Shown: positions 43,657-53,568, counted from the first letter of the stretch. The stretch: 64,000 nucleotides of DNA from Paenibacillus sp. E222 (GCF_013401555.1 NZ_CP058552.1:1426001-1490000); one strand, 5' to 3'. Made by a program: numbers and translations. The notes: generated from the letters alone by a model not told the origin.

Positions 43657-45756
43657 ATGATACATTTAAATAAACACACTGCTTTTAAGAAGACTGCAAA
43701 GTTTTTCCTTGGTCTGTCCCTGCTCTTATCCGTCATCGTTCCTTCCTTCGCGCTCCAACCTGCTACGGCCGAAGCAGCAGATTCTTATAAAATTGTTGGT
43801 TACTATCCGTCCTGGGCTGCGTACGGCAGAAACTATAATGTAGCTGATATCGATCCGACCAAAGTGACGCATATCAACTATGCTTTTGCTGATATTTGCT
43901 GGAACGGCATTCATGGAAATCCGGACCCTTCGGGCCCCAATCCTGTAACCTGGACCTGTCAGAATGAAAAAAGCCAAACGATCAATGTACCGAACGGAAC
44001 GATTGTGCTCGGCGATCCATGGATCGATACGGGCAAGACATTTGCAGGGGATACGTGGGATCAGCCCATTGCAGGTAATATCAATCAGCTTAACAAGCTG
44101 AAACAAACCAATCCAAACCTGAAGACCATCATCTCCGTCGGAGGATGGACGTGGTCCAACCGTTTCTCTGATGTAGCCGCCACTGCTGCAACCCGAGAGG
44201 TCTTTGCGAATTCCGCCGTCGATTTCCTGCGGAAGTACAATTTTGACGGGGTAGATCTGGATTGGGAGTACCCGGTCTCAGGCGGACTTGACGGTAACAG
44301 CAAACGTCCTGAAGATAAGCAAAACTACACCCTTCTCTTGAGCAAAATCCGTGAAAAGCTGGATGCAGCAGGAGCTGTGGACGGCAAGAAGTATTTGCTT
44401 ACGATTGCAAGCGGTGCGTCTGCGACCTATGCTGCCAATACGGAGCTTGCAAAAATTGCTGCCATCGTCGACTGGATTAACATTATGACATACGATTTTA
44501 ACGGGGCTTGGCAAAAGATCAGCGCACATAATGCGCCATTGAACTATGATCCTGCGGCTTCCGCCGCTGGCGTGCCAGATGCCAATACATTTAATGTGGC
44601 AGCCGGGGCACAAGGGCATCTGGATGCAGGTGTACCGGCCGCTAAACTCGTGCTTGGTGTTCCATTCTACGGTCGTGGCTGGGATGGATGCGCACAAGCA
44701 GGCAACGGACAGTATCAGACGTGCACGGGTGGTTCTTCCGTTGGAACATGGGAAGCAGGCTCTTTTGATTTCTACGATCTGGAAGCCAATTACATCAACA
44801 AAAACGGGTATACGCGTTACTGGAATGACACAGCCAAAGTGCCATATCTCTATAATGCGTCCAACAAGCGCTTTATCAGCTATGACGATGCAGAGTCCGT
44901 TGGATATAAAACGGCTTATATCAAGAGCAAAGGACTCGGCGGAGCGATGTTCTGGGAGATCAGCGGTGACCGTAACAAAACACTCCAAAACAAACTGAAA
45001 GCAGATCTGCCTACCGGAGGTACAGTGCCACCAGTAGATACGACGGCACCAAGCGTACCCGGAAATGCCCGTTCGACAGGCGTGACGGCGAATTCGGTGA
45101 CGCTGGCCTGGAATGCTTCAACGGATAATGTAGGCGTTACCGGGTATAACGTCTATAATGGCGCTAATCTTGCGACATCGGTCACCGGAACAACAGCAAC
45201 GATCAGTGGACTTACAGCGGGGACTTCATATACTTTCACGGTAAAAGCAAAAGATGCAGCAGGCAATCTGTCTGCGGCCAGTAATGCTGTAACTGTAAGC
45301 ACAACGGCTCAGCCGGGAGGTGATACGCAAGCGCCAACTGCTCCGACGAACCTTGCGTCGACGGCGCAAACCACATCCAGCATAACGCTGAGCTGGACAG
45401 CATCCACTGACAATGTGGGTGTAACGGGTTATGACGTGTACAACGGAACGACACTGGCAACAACGGTAACCGGAACGACGGCAACGATCAGCGGGCTTGC
45501 GGCGGATACCTCGTATACATTTACGGTAAAAGCAAAGGATGCGGCAGGCAATGTGTCTGCAGCGAGCAACGCGTTAAGCGTGAAGACGGCCGCTGAAACG
45601 ACGAATCCTGGCGTATCGGCTTGGCAGGCCAACACAGCTTATACTGCGGGACAACTGGTCACATATAACGGCAAGACGTATAAATGCTTGCAGCCACACA
45701 CCTCCTTGCCAGGGTGGGAACCATCCAACGTGCCCGCATTGTGGCAGCTGCAATAG
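43657..45756 (+). CDS. Secreted GH18 chitinase with two FN3 and C-terminal CBM5/12
   Basis: A 699-residue protein. Signal peptide about residues 1-41 ([20 protein letters not shown]). The GH18 domain (about 45-450) carries [13 protein letters not shown] and the catalytic [15 protein letters not shown], plus an alpha/beta insertion as in ChiA1-type enzymes and a final [15 protein letters not shown]. Two FN3 modules (about 460-545 and 550-640) are near-copies of each other and of the FN3 in the upstream chitinase ([24 protein letters not shown]). The C-terminal CBM5/12 is [20 protein letters not shown] to [13 protein letters not shown]. The start codon abuts the previous stop; GAGGAGG lies about 11 nt upstream. 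It is processive or endo-acting on chitin. Confidence 0.94.
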   Translation: MIHLNKHTAFKKTAKFFLGLSLLLSVIVPSFALQPATAEAADSYKIVGYYPSWAAYGRNYNVADIDPTKVTHINYAFADICWNGIHGNPDPSGPNPVTWTCQNEKSQTINVPNGTIVLGDPWIDTGKTFAGDTWDQPIAGNINQLNKLKQTNPNLKTIISVGGWTWSNRFSDVAATAATREVFANSAVDFLRKYNFDGVDLDWEYPVSGGLDGNSKRPEDKQNYTLLLSKIREKLDAAGAVDGKKYLLTIASGASATYAANTELAKIAAIVDWINIMTYDFNGAWQKISAHNAPLNYDPAASAAGVPDANTFNVAAGAQGHLDAGVPAAKLVLGVPFYGRGWDGCAQAGNGQYQTCTGGSSVGTWEAGSFDFYDLEANYINKNGYTRYWNDTAKVPYLYNASNKRFISYDDAESVGYKTAYIKSKGLGGAMFWEISGDRNKTLQNKLKADLPTGGTVPPVDTTAPSVPGNARSTGVTANSVTLAWNASTDNVGVTGYNVYNGANLATSVTGTTATISGLTAGTSYTFTVKAKDAAGNLSAASNAVTVSTTAQPGGDTQAPTAPTNLASTAQTTSSITLSWTASTDNVGVTGYDVYNGTTLATTVTGTTATISGLAADTSYTFTVKAKDAAGNVSAASNALSVKTAAETTNPGVSAWQANTAYTAGQLVTYNGKTYKCLQPHTSLPGWEPSNVPALWQLQ

Positions 45757-45804
45757 TTAAAAATTTAATTGCAATATTTTTAATTGAAGCGCGCAGTAGA
45801 CAAG

Positions 45805-45838
45805 AAAAACCACCGATCTTTGATCCGGTGGTTTTTTG
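45805..45838. terminator. Terminator of the chitinase operon
   Basis: AAAAACCACCG and GATC-type inner arms pair with GATCCGGTGGTTTTTT (one bulge), with A and T runs on both sides. Confidence 0.85.
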
Positions 45839-45864
45839 TTCATATGAACGAAACTCTCGCCGTG

Positions 45865-46400
45865 GTTAGCATTCTGCAAAAGGTAGGCTGAGGCCAACAG
45901 GCCAACACTGGGGATTTTTAGTCCATTGGTTGTAGTAGATCATATAGGCTTTACCTTCTTGTTTGGCTTCATCCAGTTTTGGCTCAGTTCTTTAACGAGA
46001 TTTCATCCTTAAAATGACCAAAGAACGACTCCTGCGGTGCGTTATCCCAGCAGTTCCCTAGTCTGGACATCGATTGACCAAGCCCCATACGTTTCACTGT
46101 CTTCTGAAAATCTGGATGAGTGTAGTGAGTTCCTTGTCTCCTTGCTCCTGGTAACCTGCTCTCCATCGGTCGGCTGCGACTTTAATCCGGGTCATGTCGA
46201 TGATCTGAACATCGAATCCACAGACTCAAAATTTCTCTGGGCAGCTTTCCTTGTTGATTTGATGCAATAAATAGTTGTTTGAATTCGTCCGTATATGCGA
46301 TTCCCTTGGTCGATACAGATTTCACATAGAGGTTTACAGAAAGTTGCTCTACTTCGCTTAATCCTAATCCTTTGCTCATTCTGAGCAATCTCCTATTCAA
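45865..46400 (-). pseudogene. IS3-family transposase remnant
   Basis: Read on the minus strand, the first part (46182-46400) has an OrfA-like HTH region (MSKGLGLSEVEQLSVNLYVK and YTDEFKQLFIASNQQGKLP). A frameshift follows, then a fragment VQIIDMTRIKVAADRWRAG. This is joined directly to the C-terminal DDE integrase end (HYTHPDFQKTVKRMG, QSMSRLGNCWDNAPQESFFG with the catalytic Glu) and, in yet another frame, LDEAKQEGKAYMIYYNQW. The central catalytic part is missing and several frameshifts are present, so it is inactive. It lies between the chitinase operon and the lanthipeptide cluster. Confidence 0.85.
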
Positions 46401-46701
46401 AGAATTTTACGTGATTGTTTTAGTTTCTTTAGGCTCAGTCTTTTAATTAGCTTGATGAGGTTAAAAAATTCGAAGTGTATATCTCCTAAATTTCGATATA
46501 AATGTATATGAATTTCCGAATAAACTCATTATATCGCATTATTCTTAAATATATCTATTAAACCTATTTACTTCCATATACCCATGTGGTAATATTACCC
46601 ATATAAGGATTTAGACCTTAAACGTCAATAGGAACACTATTATCATATTGAACAATGAATACCCTGCTAAGCAGGTTGAGTTATGAAAGGAGGTGAAAAC
46701 T
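46401..46701 (+). promoter_or_regulatory. AT-rich promoter region of the lanthipeptide cluster
   Basis: About 300 bp without a gene. GGTAATATTACC at 46588-46599 is a perfect palindrome flanked by direct CCCAT repeats (46581 and 46598). A weak promoter candidate is TTAAAC (46618-46623), 17 bp, TATCAT (46641-46646). CCTGC/GCAGG at 46663-46675 forms a small hairpin just before the AAAGGAGGTG ribosome site. No regulator gene lies in the cluster. Confidence 0.4.
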
Positions 46702-46893
46702 ATGAAATTGAAAAATCAAATGGAAAATACTAATGCAGCTACATATAATCCAGTGGGAAGTGTGCTATCTGAATTGACAGACACTGAGATGGATACAGTG
46801 GCTGGTGGTGCTCAAGCACAAGGCTTTACAGATGGTAATTGTGTTTCTACCATTACGGCTGATTGTACTCCAGGATGGACATGGGTATGTTAA
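46702..46893 (+). CDS. Class II lanthipeptide precursor (LanA), 63 aa
   Basis: ATG 46702 follows the excellent site AAAGGAGGTG. The leader MKLKNQMENTNAATYNP... ends in ELTDTEMDTVAGG, a double-glycine cleavage site for C39-type LanT peptidases. The core of 27 residues begins AQAQGFTDGN and ends CVSTITADCTPGWTWVC. It has three Cys and seven Ser/Thr. TITADC fits the [T/S]-x-[T/S]-x-[E/D]-C ring of lacticin 481, nukacin, mersacidin and salivaricin A (TITDDC), which binds lipid II. An extra Cys at core position 11 with Thr at 7 suggests an additional N-terminal ring. Next to lanM and lanT, it is the substrate of the cluster. I do not recognise the mature peptide. Confidence 0.93.
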   Translation: MKLKNQMENTNAATYNPVGSVLSELTDTEMDTVAGGAQAQGFTDGNCVSTITADCTPGWTWVC

Positions 46894-46998
46894 TAAACAG
46901 CTGAATTCAGAGGTTAGTGCAATCTTTGGGAATAATAGGCTAGTTGATACACGGTAGTAACAGAATGATAATGCAGTTAGGTTTGACATGGATTCTAT

Positions 46999-47073
46999 AA
47001 GGAGGGCATTCTGCTGATATTATCGGAGCATTATAAATGATGCTGCCGAGTATACAGCTAGAAATGCCCTCTT
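46999..47073 (+). other. Long hairpin between lanA and lanM that sequesters a Shine-Dalgarno sequence
   Basis: AGGAGGGCATT on the 5' side (46999-47010) pairs with AATGCCCTCTT (47063-47073), with inner pairs such as CGGAGCAT/ATGCTGCCG. The AAGGAGGG ribosome-site sequence is inside the stem and has no start codon at normal distance. The lanM ATG is at 47086 behind only a weak TAGGT. It may act as partial terminator, RNA stabiliser or translational control between precursor and synthetase. Confidence 0.6.
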
Positions 47074-47085
47074 ATCCTTGTAGGT

Positions 47086-50000
47086 ATGGTTTCTAAATTA
47101 TCGAAAGGTTGTTATTATACGGTGATAAATACTAGTGAAAAGATAAAATATTGGGCAAAATTTTTCTATGATAAGGAAGAATATTTGGAAAAGAGTCTCA
47201 AAGAAGTGTCGAATCTCGAAGTTGAGACTATTGTAAATTCAAAAAGAATAGACTCATCATGGGAACTGCAGTGGGAAAAGTTGTTGTTGAGTGACTCATT
47301 GGAAGACTATCTTCCTGCTACTCCGCCTGCATTTTGGGGATTTGCTGAACGTTTTTTCTTACTTGCTATCAATAAATTGGGAGAAAATATAAAAATAAGT
47401 GATTCAGATTCTCTTATTTTACATACAAGTAGTTCTTTTTTTAAAAGGCTGCTTCCTTCATTATTCGAAAGAATCATGGATTGCAGTTACAAAACTTTAA
47501 TATTGGAATTGAATGTATTAAGTAATCAGGGACTTCTACAAGGAGAAACTCCAGAAAAGAGGTACCAGTACTTTGAAAATTTGCTACATGATCGAGAGTA
47601 TTTAAGACAACTAGCCAATGAATACCCAGTACTAATACGTTCATTGCTTCGTATAACTGAAAGATGGGCAGCCCATGTTAGTGAAGTATTAGATAGGTTT
47701 AAGGCGGATTATTCGAAAATTGTTTCACATATGCCTGAGGTGAACCAGTTCGGAAAGCTTGTCCAGCTGCATATTGGGGTAGGCGATACTCATGATGGAC
47801 GAAGTGTGACGATTTTAGAGTTTACAACGGGACGCAAATTAGTATATAAACCTCGTTCACTAAGGGTTGATATAGGATATTATCGAATTTTGTCGTGGAT
47901 GCGACAGTTTGGTGTTCCACACATGAAAATGATAGAAAATATAGATTGTGGAAGTTACGGCTGGACAGAGTTTGTAGAGCATTCTGAGTGCAAATCCATT
48001 GAGGAAATTAGTGAATTTTACAAAAACATGGGCGTGAACCTGGCTATTATGTACATGTTTAACGCCACAGACTTCCATTATGAGAATATTATTGCGCATA
48101 GATCTAGCCCTGTTGTAATTGATCTAGAATCCTTATTTCATAGACATATAAGTACGAAGAAATTTGAACATGATGCCAATGGTCATGCCTATGAAATTAT
48201 ATCTAATTCTGTGATGTCTTCTGGTATGTTACCACAGTACATTTTTAAGTCAGATACGTACTCAGGTGTAGATATTAGTGGTATTTTCGGATACGGTGGA
48301 AAAAAAGTACCGAATGTACTGAACCTCACTCACAGAGGGACGGATCGAATGAGGCTAGAAAGAGGAATGGGGGAATCCGGAAAGACCCGCAATCTTCCAG
48401 TTTATAATAATGAAGTTGTAGATAGTTATCGTTATACTAGCGACATTGAACAAGGTTTTGCTCAGGCTTACAGGATTATGATGGGAAATAAGCACAAACT
48501 GAAAGAAATGATCCGAGATTTTGATGGCGTTAGAGTTAGAGTAATCGTGCGAAATACTAGAGCGTATGGGGAACTAATGCGTACCCTATACCATCCTGAC
48601 TTATTGCGAGACGAATTAGATCGTAAAGTTGTTTTGCATCGATTATGGTTACAATGCTTAGCTGATCCCAAACATTTAAAATTTGTTTCCCACGAGATGC
48701 GCGATATTGAAGACGGTGATATCCCTATCTTTTACACTTCTCCGTCTGAAAGAGATGCTTGGTCATCTAATAGTGAACGAATTCCCCAGTTATTTGAACA
48801 ATCAGGTATAGAGGTTGTAATAAACAAAATCGATAAAATGGGCGAGAAGGACCTAAAAGAACAGTTACAGTTATTAAATATGTCTGTTTTGGCATCTAAG
48901 CCTGATCTTTATACTTATTGTTTTCCTGAAATTCAATTAAAAAATTCAAACGATGTGCTAAGGTCTAATTGGAAAGACGAGTATGTCCAATTAGCTACTT
49001 CAATTGGAGAAAGTTTGGTTCAATCGGCAGTTATATCTTCAAATCCAGCAGCTGATGATATAACATGGATTGGTTTAGTAGCCCATGGTGAGGATGAAAG
49101 AAAACTGAGACTAATTCCAGTAGGAAATGATCTTTATAATGGGAATGGTGGAATTGCCCTGTTTTTGGGTTATTTATCTGAACTAACTGCAAATAACAAT
49201 TATAAATATATGGCCCGAAAAGCATTACAGCCGTTGATAGAAATTATGAGGAATACGTACCGATCAAATGCTGTATCGTTAAACATTGGGGTATTTGAAG
49301 TTGGTAGCATTGGCGGTGGCGTATTTGCTACCTATCAATTGTCACGCTTATGGAATGATGAAGAGCTACTCCAAACGGTTAAAGAATTCCTTCCTTATTA
49401 CTGTAACCTTATTGATGAAGATAACTCATTCGATTATATCGGTGGAGCAGCTGGAGCTATTGATGTACTTTTACATGTATATCATGGAACCGGATGGATA
49501 CAGGCACTGCAAGGAGCAGAGAAATGTGCAGAACATTTGCTTCAGAATGCTCAAACATTGCCAGATGGTAGTATGGTTTGGTTGACGACACCGAATAGTA
49601 AGCCTTACGTAGGCTATTCTCATGGCGTATCTGGAATTATTGCATCATTATCATCGTTGTACAGAGTAACTCAACATAAAAAGTACATTGAATATATCGA
49701 AAAAGGACTACAGTATGAGCGTACAAACTATTGTGCTGAATTGAAAAATTGGATTACTCCTAATGATACCGCAAGGGTAACATGGTGTCATGGTGCACCA
49801 GGTATATTGTTATCTCGACTACGATTGTTGGAAAATGGGTATTGGGATGCACATATTGATCAAGAGATTAGTATTGCGCTTGAAACAACTCTTAAATTAG
49901 GCTTTGGGACAGAACCTGTTTATTGTCACGGAGATTTTGGACAATTGGAAATATTACTTTATGCTAATTCAGTTCTGGATCGTAATGAGGATACTATCGA

Positions 50001-50202
50001 TGTAGTCAGAGCGTATCTGCTCAGACTTCTAAATGACCAGCCATGGAATAACACAGGTGTTCACCGTGCATTTGATATTAAAGGATTAATGGGTGGTCTT
50101 TCGGGTATTGGATTTGGGCTATTAAAACAGGCATTTCCGGAAAGAGTTCCTAACATTTTAAATCTGGAAAATGATAAATTTTTCTCTTCCATTTCTGGGT
50201 AA
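47086..50202 (+). CDS. lanM: Class II lanthipeptide synthetase LanM
   Basis: A 1038-residue bifunctional enzyme that dehydrates Ser/Thr and cyclises them with Cys. The N-terminal DUF4135 dehydratase has kinase-like residues: Lys in VYKPRSLRVD (about 254), NATDFHYENIIAH (Asp/His/Asn, about 325-337) and VIDLESLFHRH. The C-terminal LanC-like cyclase (about 690-1030) has YSHGVSGI (about 843), WCHGAPGIL (zinc Cys, about 903) and YCHGDFGQLE (zinc Cys-His, about 946), so the Cys-Cys-His zinc set is complete. Length is typical. Base composition is strongly AT-rich compared with flanking operons. It belongs with lanA 190 bp upstream and lanT 38 bp downstream. Confidence 0.96.
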   Translation: MVSKLSKGCYYTVINTSEKIKYWAKFFYDKEEYLEKSLKEVSNLEVETIVNSKRIDSSWELQWEKLLLSDSLEDYLPATPPAFWGFAERFFLLAINKLGENIKISDSDSLILHTSSSFFKRLLPSLFERIMDCSYKTLILELNVLSNQGLLQGETPEKRYQYFENLLHDREYLRQLANEYPVLIRSLLRITERWAAHVSEVLDRFKADYSKIVSHMPEVNQFGKLVQLHIGVGDTHDGRSVTILEFTTGRKLVYKPRSLRVDIGYYRILSWMRQFGVPHMKMIENIDCGSYGWTEFVEHSECKSIEEISEFYKNMGVNLAIMYMFNATDFHYENIIAHRSSPVVIDLESLFHRHISTKKFEHDANGHAYEIISNSVMSSGMLPQYIFKSDTYSGVDISGIFGYGGKKVPNVLNLTHRGTDRMRLERGMGESGKTRNLPVYNNEVVDSYRYTSDIEQGFAQAYRIMMGNKHKLKEMIRDFDGVRVRVIVRNTRAYGELMRTLYHPDLLRDELDRKVVLHRLWLQCLADPKHLKFVSHEMRDIEDGDIPIFYTSPSERDAWSSNSERIPQLFEQSGIEVVINKIDKMGEKDLKEQLQLLNMSVLASKPDLYTYCFPEIQLKNSNDVLRSNWKDEYVQLATSIGESLVQSAVISSNPAADDITWIGLVAHGEDERKLRLIPVGNDLYNGNGGIALFLGYLSELTANNNYKYMARKALQPLIEIMRNTYRSNAVSLNIGVFEVGSIGGGVFATYQLSRLWNDEELLQTVKEFLPYYCNLIDEDNSFDYIGGAAGAIDVLLHVYHGTGWIQALQGAEKCAEHLLQNAQTLPDGSMVWLTTPNSKPYVGYSHGVSGIIASLSSLYRVTQHKKYIEYIEKGLQYERTNYCAELKNWITPNDTARVTWCHGAPGILLSRLRLLENGYWDAHIDQEISIALETTLKLGFGTEPVYCHGDFGQLEILLYANSVLDRNEDTIDVVRAYLLRLLNDQPWNNTGVHRAFDIKGLMGGLSGIGFGLLKQAFPERVPNILNLENDKFFSSISG

Positions 50203-50240
50203 ATGGCGATCTTAAATCAAGTCCGAAGGGAGAGAGTGTA

Positions 50241-52382
50241 ATGGCTCGTCGGCGTGTACCCTATGTCGAGCAGATGCATCAGTCAGAGTGTGGACTTTGT
50301 TGCCTTGCAATGATATCCGCATACCATAAAAAGGAAGTTTCATTATCTCGACTACGTGAACGGGCAGACGTTGGACGGGATGGTACAACGTTGTTGCAAC
50401 TAAAGAAAATTGCTGTGAGCATAGGCTTTGATGTTAAAGCTTATCGCATTGAACATATGGATCAATTTCATTTAAAGCAAGTTTCTTTACCAGCAATTCT
50501 ACATTGGAATCAAGGGCATTTTGTAGTTCTGGAAAAGATAGATAACAATTATGCTCGTATTGTTGACCCGCGTTTTGGGAGAATTAAGCTGTCATTAAAG
50601 AATTTCAGCGAGCAATTTTCTGGATTTTTAATGACAGTGGGATTAACCGAACGAATCGACATTGAGAAAAGCCCAAATATTTGGTTAGATGTTTTAGTCC
50701 ATGTAAAAGCACATAAAAATCTGTTTGTATATGTTTTTCTTATTACACTAGCTTTGCAATTCATAGTTATAGGTATGCCGTTATTCATGAAGCATGTTAT
50801 TGATGAAGTTATGATCCCTAAAAACTCCAGTTTATCTATAACGATTTTTATATCTGTAGTCGGTTTTCTACTTGCTTACATGATAATTACATTCGTGCGC
50901 AGTCGTGTTTTGGTTCGATTACACAATGCTTTGGACTATGAGATGCAGACACGCTTTTTTTCACATTTATTGAAGTTACCTTTTCCGTTCTTCTTACTGC
51001 GTTCTTATGGGGACATGCTTTTTCGAATGAATAGTTTGGTCACAATTCGAAATCAGCTGTCAGGCGCTCTGATTACAGGTATATTGGATAGCTTCATGTT
51101 ATTTGTATTGTCTGGTTATATGTTGTTCATATCTCCATTGCTTGCGATGATTGTATTTTTGCTTGTGAGCATAAATATTTTGTTAGTAATTTTCACTAAA
51201 CAATACGTAGCCGAGATTAATCAGCAACAAGTGGTGGCTACGACAGAAGTACAAGCAGTGCAGACAGAGATGCTGTACGGTATTATGGGTGTGAAAATAT
51301 CGGGGACAGAACAACAAGTATATTCCCAATGGCTTAATAAATTCAAACATTTATTGCAAGTATACCGCCGTAAGGAAAATTTGAATAGCTACATTACAAC
51401 AACTAGCAATGGATTGCAATTTATGTCACCACTCATTGTGCTAAGTATCGGCGTTATGTTAATTACAGGGGAATACAGTTCTATGACTGTTGGTATGGTA
51501 GTCTCATTTCAAGCGATTGCGACTCTTCTTTTTACTACATCATCAAGCCTCATGAATACGATAAATTCATATATTCTTACGACTACTATTTTGAAACGAA
51601 TTCATGACGTGTTGGAAGCTCCACCTGAGCAGAATGAAGGTAAACTGCAATTAAAAGTACTAGGTGACATCAGACTATCACATGTTAGTTATTCCTATTC
51701 AAAGTATAGTCCGATCGTTATAAATGACATTTCATTACACATCAAATTAGGACAGAAGATAGCCATTATTGGACAATCCGGCTCTGGAAAATCAACTTTA
51801 GCTCATTTGATCATTGGGTTATTTGCCCCGTTATCCGGTGAGGTATACTATGATGGTTATGGAACATCGGATTTGGACATGCAATACGTACGTAAACAGA
51901 TGGGTATAGTGCCGCAGGATATATCATTATTCAATCGTAGTGTGTTTGATAATATTGCCATGCATCAGGATGGTGTAACTATGGATGAGGTAGTTCGGGC
52001 AGCAAAAGCAGCAAATATCCACGATGAAATAATGTCGATGCCTATGCAATATCAGACCGTTCTAGCTGAAATGGGTAGAAATATTTCAGGAGGACAAAGA
52101 CAAAGAATTGCTTTAGCCAAAGCAATTTTAAATAACCCATCTGTACTTGTATTAGATGAAGCAACGAGCGCATTGGATCATATAACTGAGGCTCGAGTAG
52201 ATGCATATTTATCAAGTATTAAATGCACACGAATTGTGATTGCCCATCGGTTATCGACGGTTATGAACAGTGACATGATTATTGTCTTGGAGAATGGAAG
52301 GGTTTGTGATGTAGGAAATCACAATCAGTTGTTACATACTTCAGACTATTATCAATATTATTATAAAGAAATGAGTTCATAA
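50241..52382 (+). CDS. lanT: Lanthipeptide-processing ABC exporter LanT with C39 peptidase
   Basis: A 713-residue half-transporter. The N-terminal C39 peptidase has the catalytic Cys in QSECGLCCLAMIS (about 17), His in QGHFVVLEKI (about 93) and Asp in IVDPRFGRIKL (about 109). Six membrane helices (about 165-440) follow, then the ATPase: Walker A GQSGSGKSTLAHL (about 510), signature ISGGQRQRIALAKA (about 616), Walker B SVLVLDEATSALD (about 637). It cuts the leader after GG and exports the peptide. AAGGGAGAG precedes the ATG. All catalytic residues are present. Confidence 0.96.
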   Translation: MARRRVPYVEQMHQSECGLCCLAMISAYHKKEVSLSRLRERADVGRDGTTLLQLKKIAVSIGFDVKAYRIEHMDQFHLKQVSLPAILHWNQGHFVVLEKIDNNYARIVDPRFGRIKLSLKNFSEQFSGFLMTVGLTERIDIEKSPNIWLDVLVHVKAHKNLFVYVFLITLALQFIVIGMPLFMKHVIDEVMIPKNSSLSITIFISVVGFLLAYMIITFVRSRVLVRLHNALDYEMQTRFFSHLLKLPFPFFLLRSYGDMLFRMNSLVTIRNQLSGALITGILDSFMLFVLSGYMLFISPLLAMIVFLLVSINILLVIFTKQYVAEINQQQVVATTEVQAVQTEMLYGIMGVKISGTEQQVYSQWLNKFKHLLQVYRRKENLNSYITTTSNGLQFMSPLIVLSIGVMLITGEYSSMTVGMVVSFQAIATLLFTTSSSLMNTINSYILTTTILKRIHDVLEAPPEQNEGKLQLKVLGDIRLSHVSYSYSKYSPIVINDISLHIKLGQKIAIIGQSGSGKSTLAHLIIGLFAPLSGEVYYDGYGTSDLDMQYVRKQMGIVPQDISLFNRSVFDNIAMHQDGVTMDEVVRAAKAANIHDEIMSMPMQYQTVLAEMGRNISGGQRQRIALAKAILNNPSVLVLDEATSALDHITEARVDAYLSSIKCTRIVIAHRLSTVMNSDMIIVLENGRVCDVGNHNQLLHTSDYYQYYYKEMSS

Positions 52383-52393
52383 CTGGTTTTTAT

Positions 52394-52615
52394 ATGACGG
52401 CTTTTCAATCAAGTAGATTTGAGGATCTCATGGACTTATTCTCCTGTGTGAATGTAGTTGTTTGTGACTTTATTCTACACGGATTAGACCATGGGCTCTT
52501 TTATTTTTTTAGAAAAGATGCTGTAACGGATATTGCAATCTGTAATATACAGGATGTTCTTGTTGAATTAAACAAAATTAGGCTGCACAGATACATTGAG
52601 GAGGGAGACATTTGA
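52394..52615 (+). CDS. Unknown 73-aa protein inside the lanthipeptide operon
   Basis: The frame MTAFQSSRFEDLMDLFSC... lies 11 bp after lanT and overlaps the lanF start by 4 bp, so it is translated in the operon. It has two or three Cys (SCVNVVVCDF; AICNIQ), a moderately hydrophobic centre (CDFILHGLDHGLFYFF) and an acidic C-terminus (HRYIEEGDI). No signal peptide or clear TM helix is visible. ATG 52430 with GAGGA is an alternative start (61 aa). I do not recognise it. Position between exporter and self-protection genes makes an immunity or accessory protein possible; that is inference. Confidence 0.65.
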   Translation: MTAFQSSRFEDLMDLFSCVNVVVCDFILHGLDHGLFYFFRKDAVTDIAICNIQDVLVELNKIRLHRYIEEGDI

Positions 52616-53568
52616 AAACCATATTATCGGTAAAGCACCTAACGAAAGAAATTAAGGGCAAGTTGATTGTGCAAGACATATCGTTTGATGTGGCAGCAGG
52701 GGAGATTATCGGACTACTTGGTGCCAATGGAGCGGGCAAGACAACCACGATGAAGATGATGGTTGGTCTAAGCAAAGTAAGTGCCGGGGACGTTCATATT
52801 GCAGGTTATAGTATTAAGACTAATTTCTCTAAAGCCCTCCCTAATGTCGGAGCAGTGATTGAAGCCCCTGCATTCTATCCATATTTAAGCGGATATGAAA
52901 ATCTACGCCAATATCAGCGGTTGCACAGAAATGCAAGTAAAGATTGGCTGTTAGAGGTGGCTGGCCTAGTCGGGATAGAATATGCGCTTAAGCAGCGAGT
53001 AGGCACGTACTCCATGGGAATGAAGCAAAGACTCGGTATAGCACAAGCACTACTCCGTAAACCAAAGTTGCTAGTTTTGGATGAGCCAATGAACGCACTC
53101 GATCCTGCTGGTGTGCGGGAAACACGAAACTACTTAAATCGAATTGCTGCCGACTTGGGCGTAGCAATTGTAATCTCCAGCCATCAACTATCAGAGATCG
53201 AGCAGATGGCGCGCAGAGTGATCATTATACAGCATGGTCGTTTAGTGACAGAACAGCAAATTGGTAATGGTATTAATGATGACACCTTCTGTATTACTCT
53301 TCATATTGATAACATTGAGCGATCAAGAGAAGTTATGGCCAACTTATATAGGCATGAAAAAAATACATTGGAATATAAGCATATGGATAAATTATCCAAT
53401 GGTCTATATTCTATTACAATAGCTATTGATGAAGGTCAAGTTCCAAAGCTCATCCGAACATTATGTGATGCTGATGTGAACGTTCATCGGGTGTTTCCGG
53501 CACATACCAGTTTAGAGGATAAGTTTTTAGAATGGACAACTGTGCAAGGTGGGGGTGAGTTAAGTTGA
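52612..53568 (+). CDS. lanF: Lantibiotic self-protection ABC transporter ATPase, LanF-type
   Basis: A 318-residue ATPase starting at TTG 52612 (GAGGAGGGAG upstream). Walker A GLLGANGAGKTTTMKMMVGL (about residue 36), signature YSMGMKQRLGIAQAL (about 140), Walker B LLVLDEPMNALDP (about 158) and SSHQLSEIEQMA. The DrrA/BcrA-like C-terminal extension is normal. LanFEG transporters remove the lantibiotic from the producer membrane. It overlaps both neighbours by 4 bp (TTGA/ATGA type), so coupling is tight. Confidence 0.92.
   Translation: MKTILSVKHLTKEIKGKLIVQDISFDVAAGEIIGLLGANGAGKTTTMKMMVGLSKVSAGDVHIAGYSIKTNFSKALPNVGAVIEAPAFYPYLSGYENLRQYQRLHRNASKDWLLEVAGLVGIEYALKQRVGTYSMGMKQRLGIAQALLRKPKLLVLDEPMNALDPAGVRETRNYLNRIAADLGVAIVISSHQLSEIEQMARRVIIIQHGRLVTEQQIGNGINDDTFCITLHIDNIERSREVMANLYRHEKNTLEYKHMDKLSNGLYSITIAIDEGQVPKLIRTLCDADVNVHRVFPAHTSLEDKFLEWTTVQGGGELS

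Noticed and set aside
45984..46400. Active insertion sequence
   Set aside because: The transposase lacks its central catalytic part, has frameshifts, and no terminal inverted repeats or target duplication could be identified.
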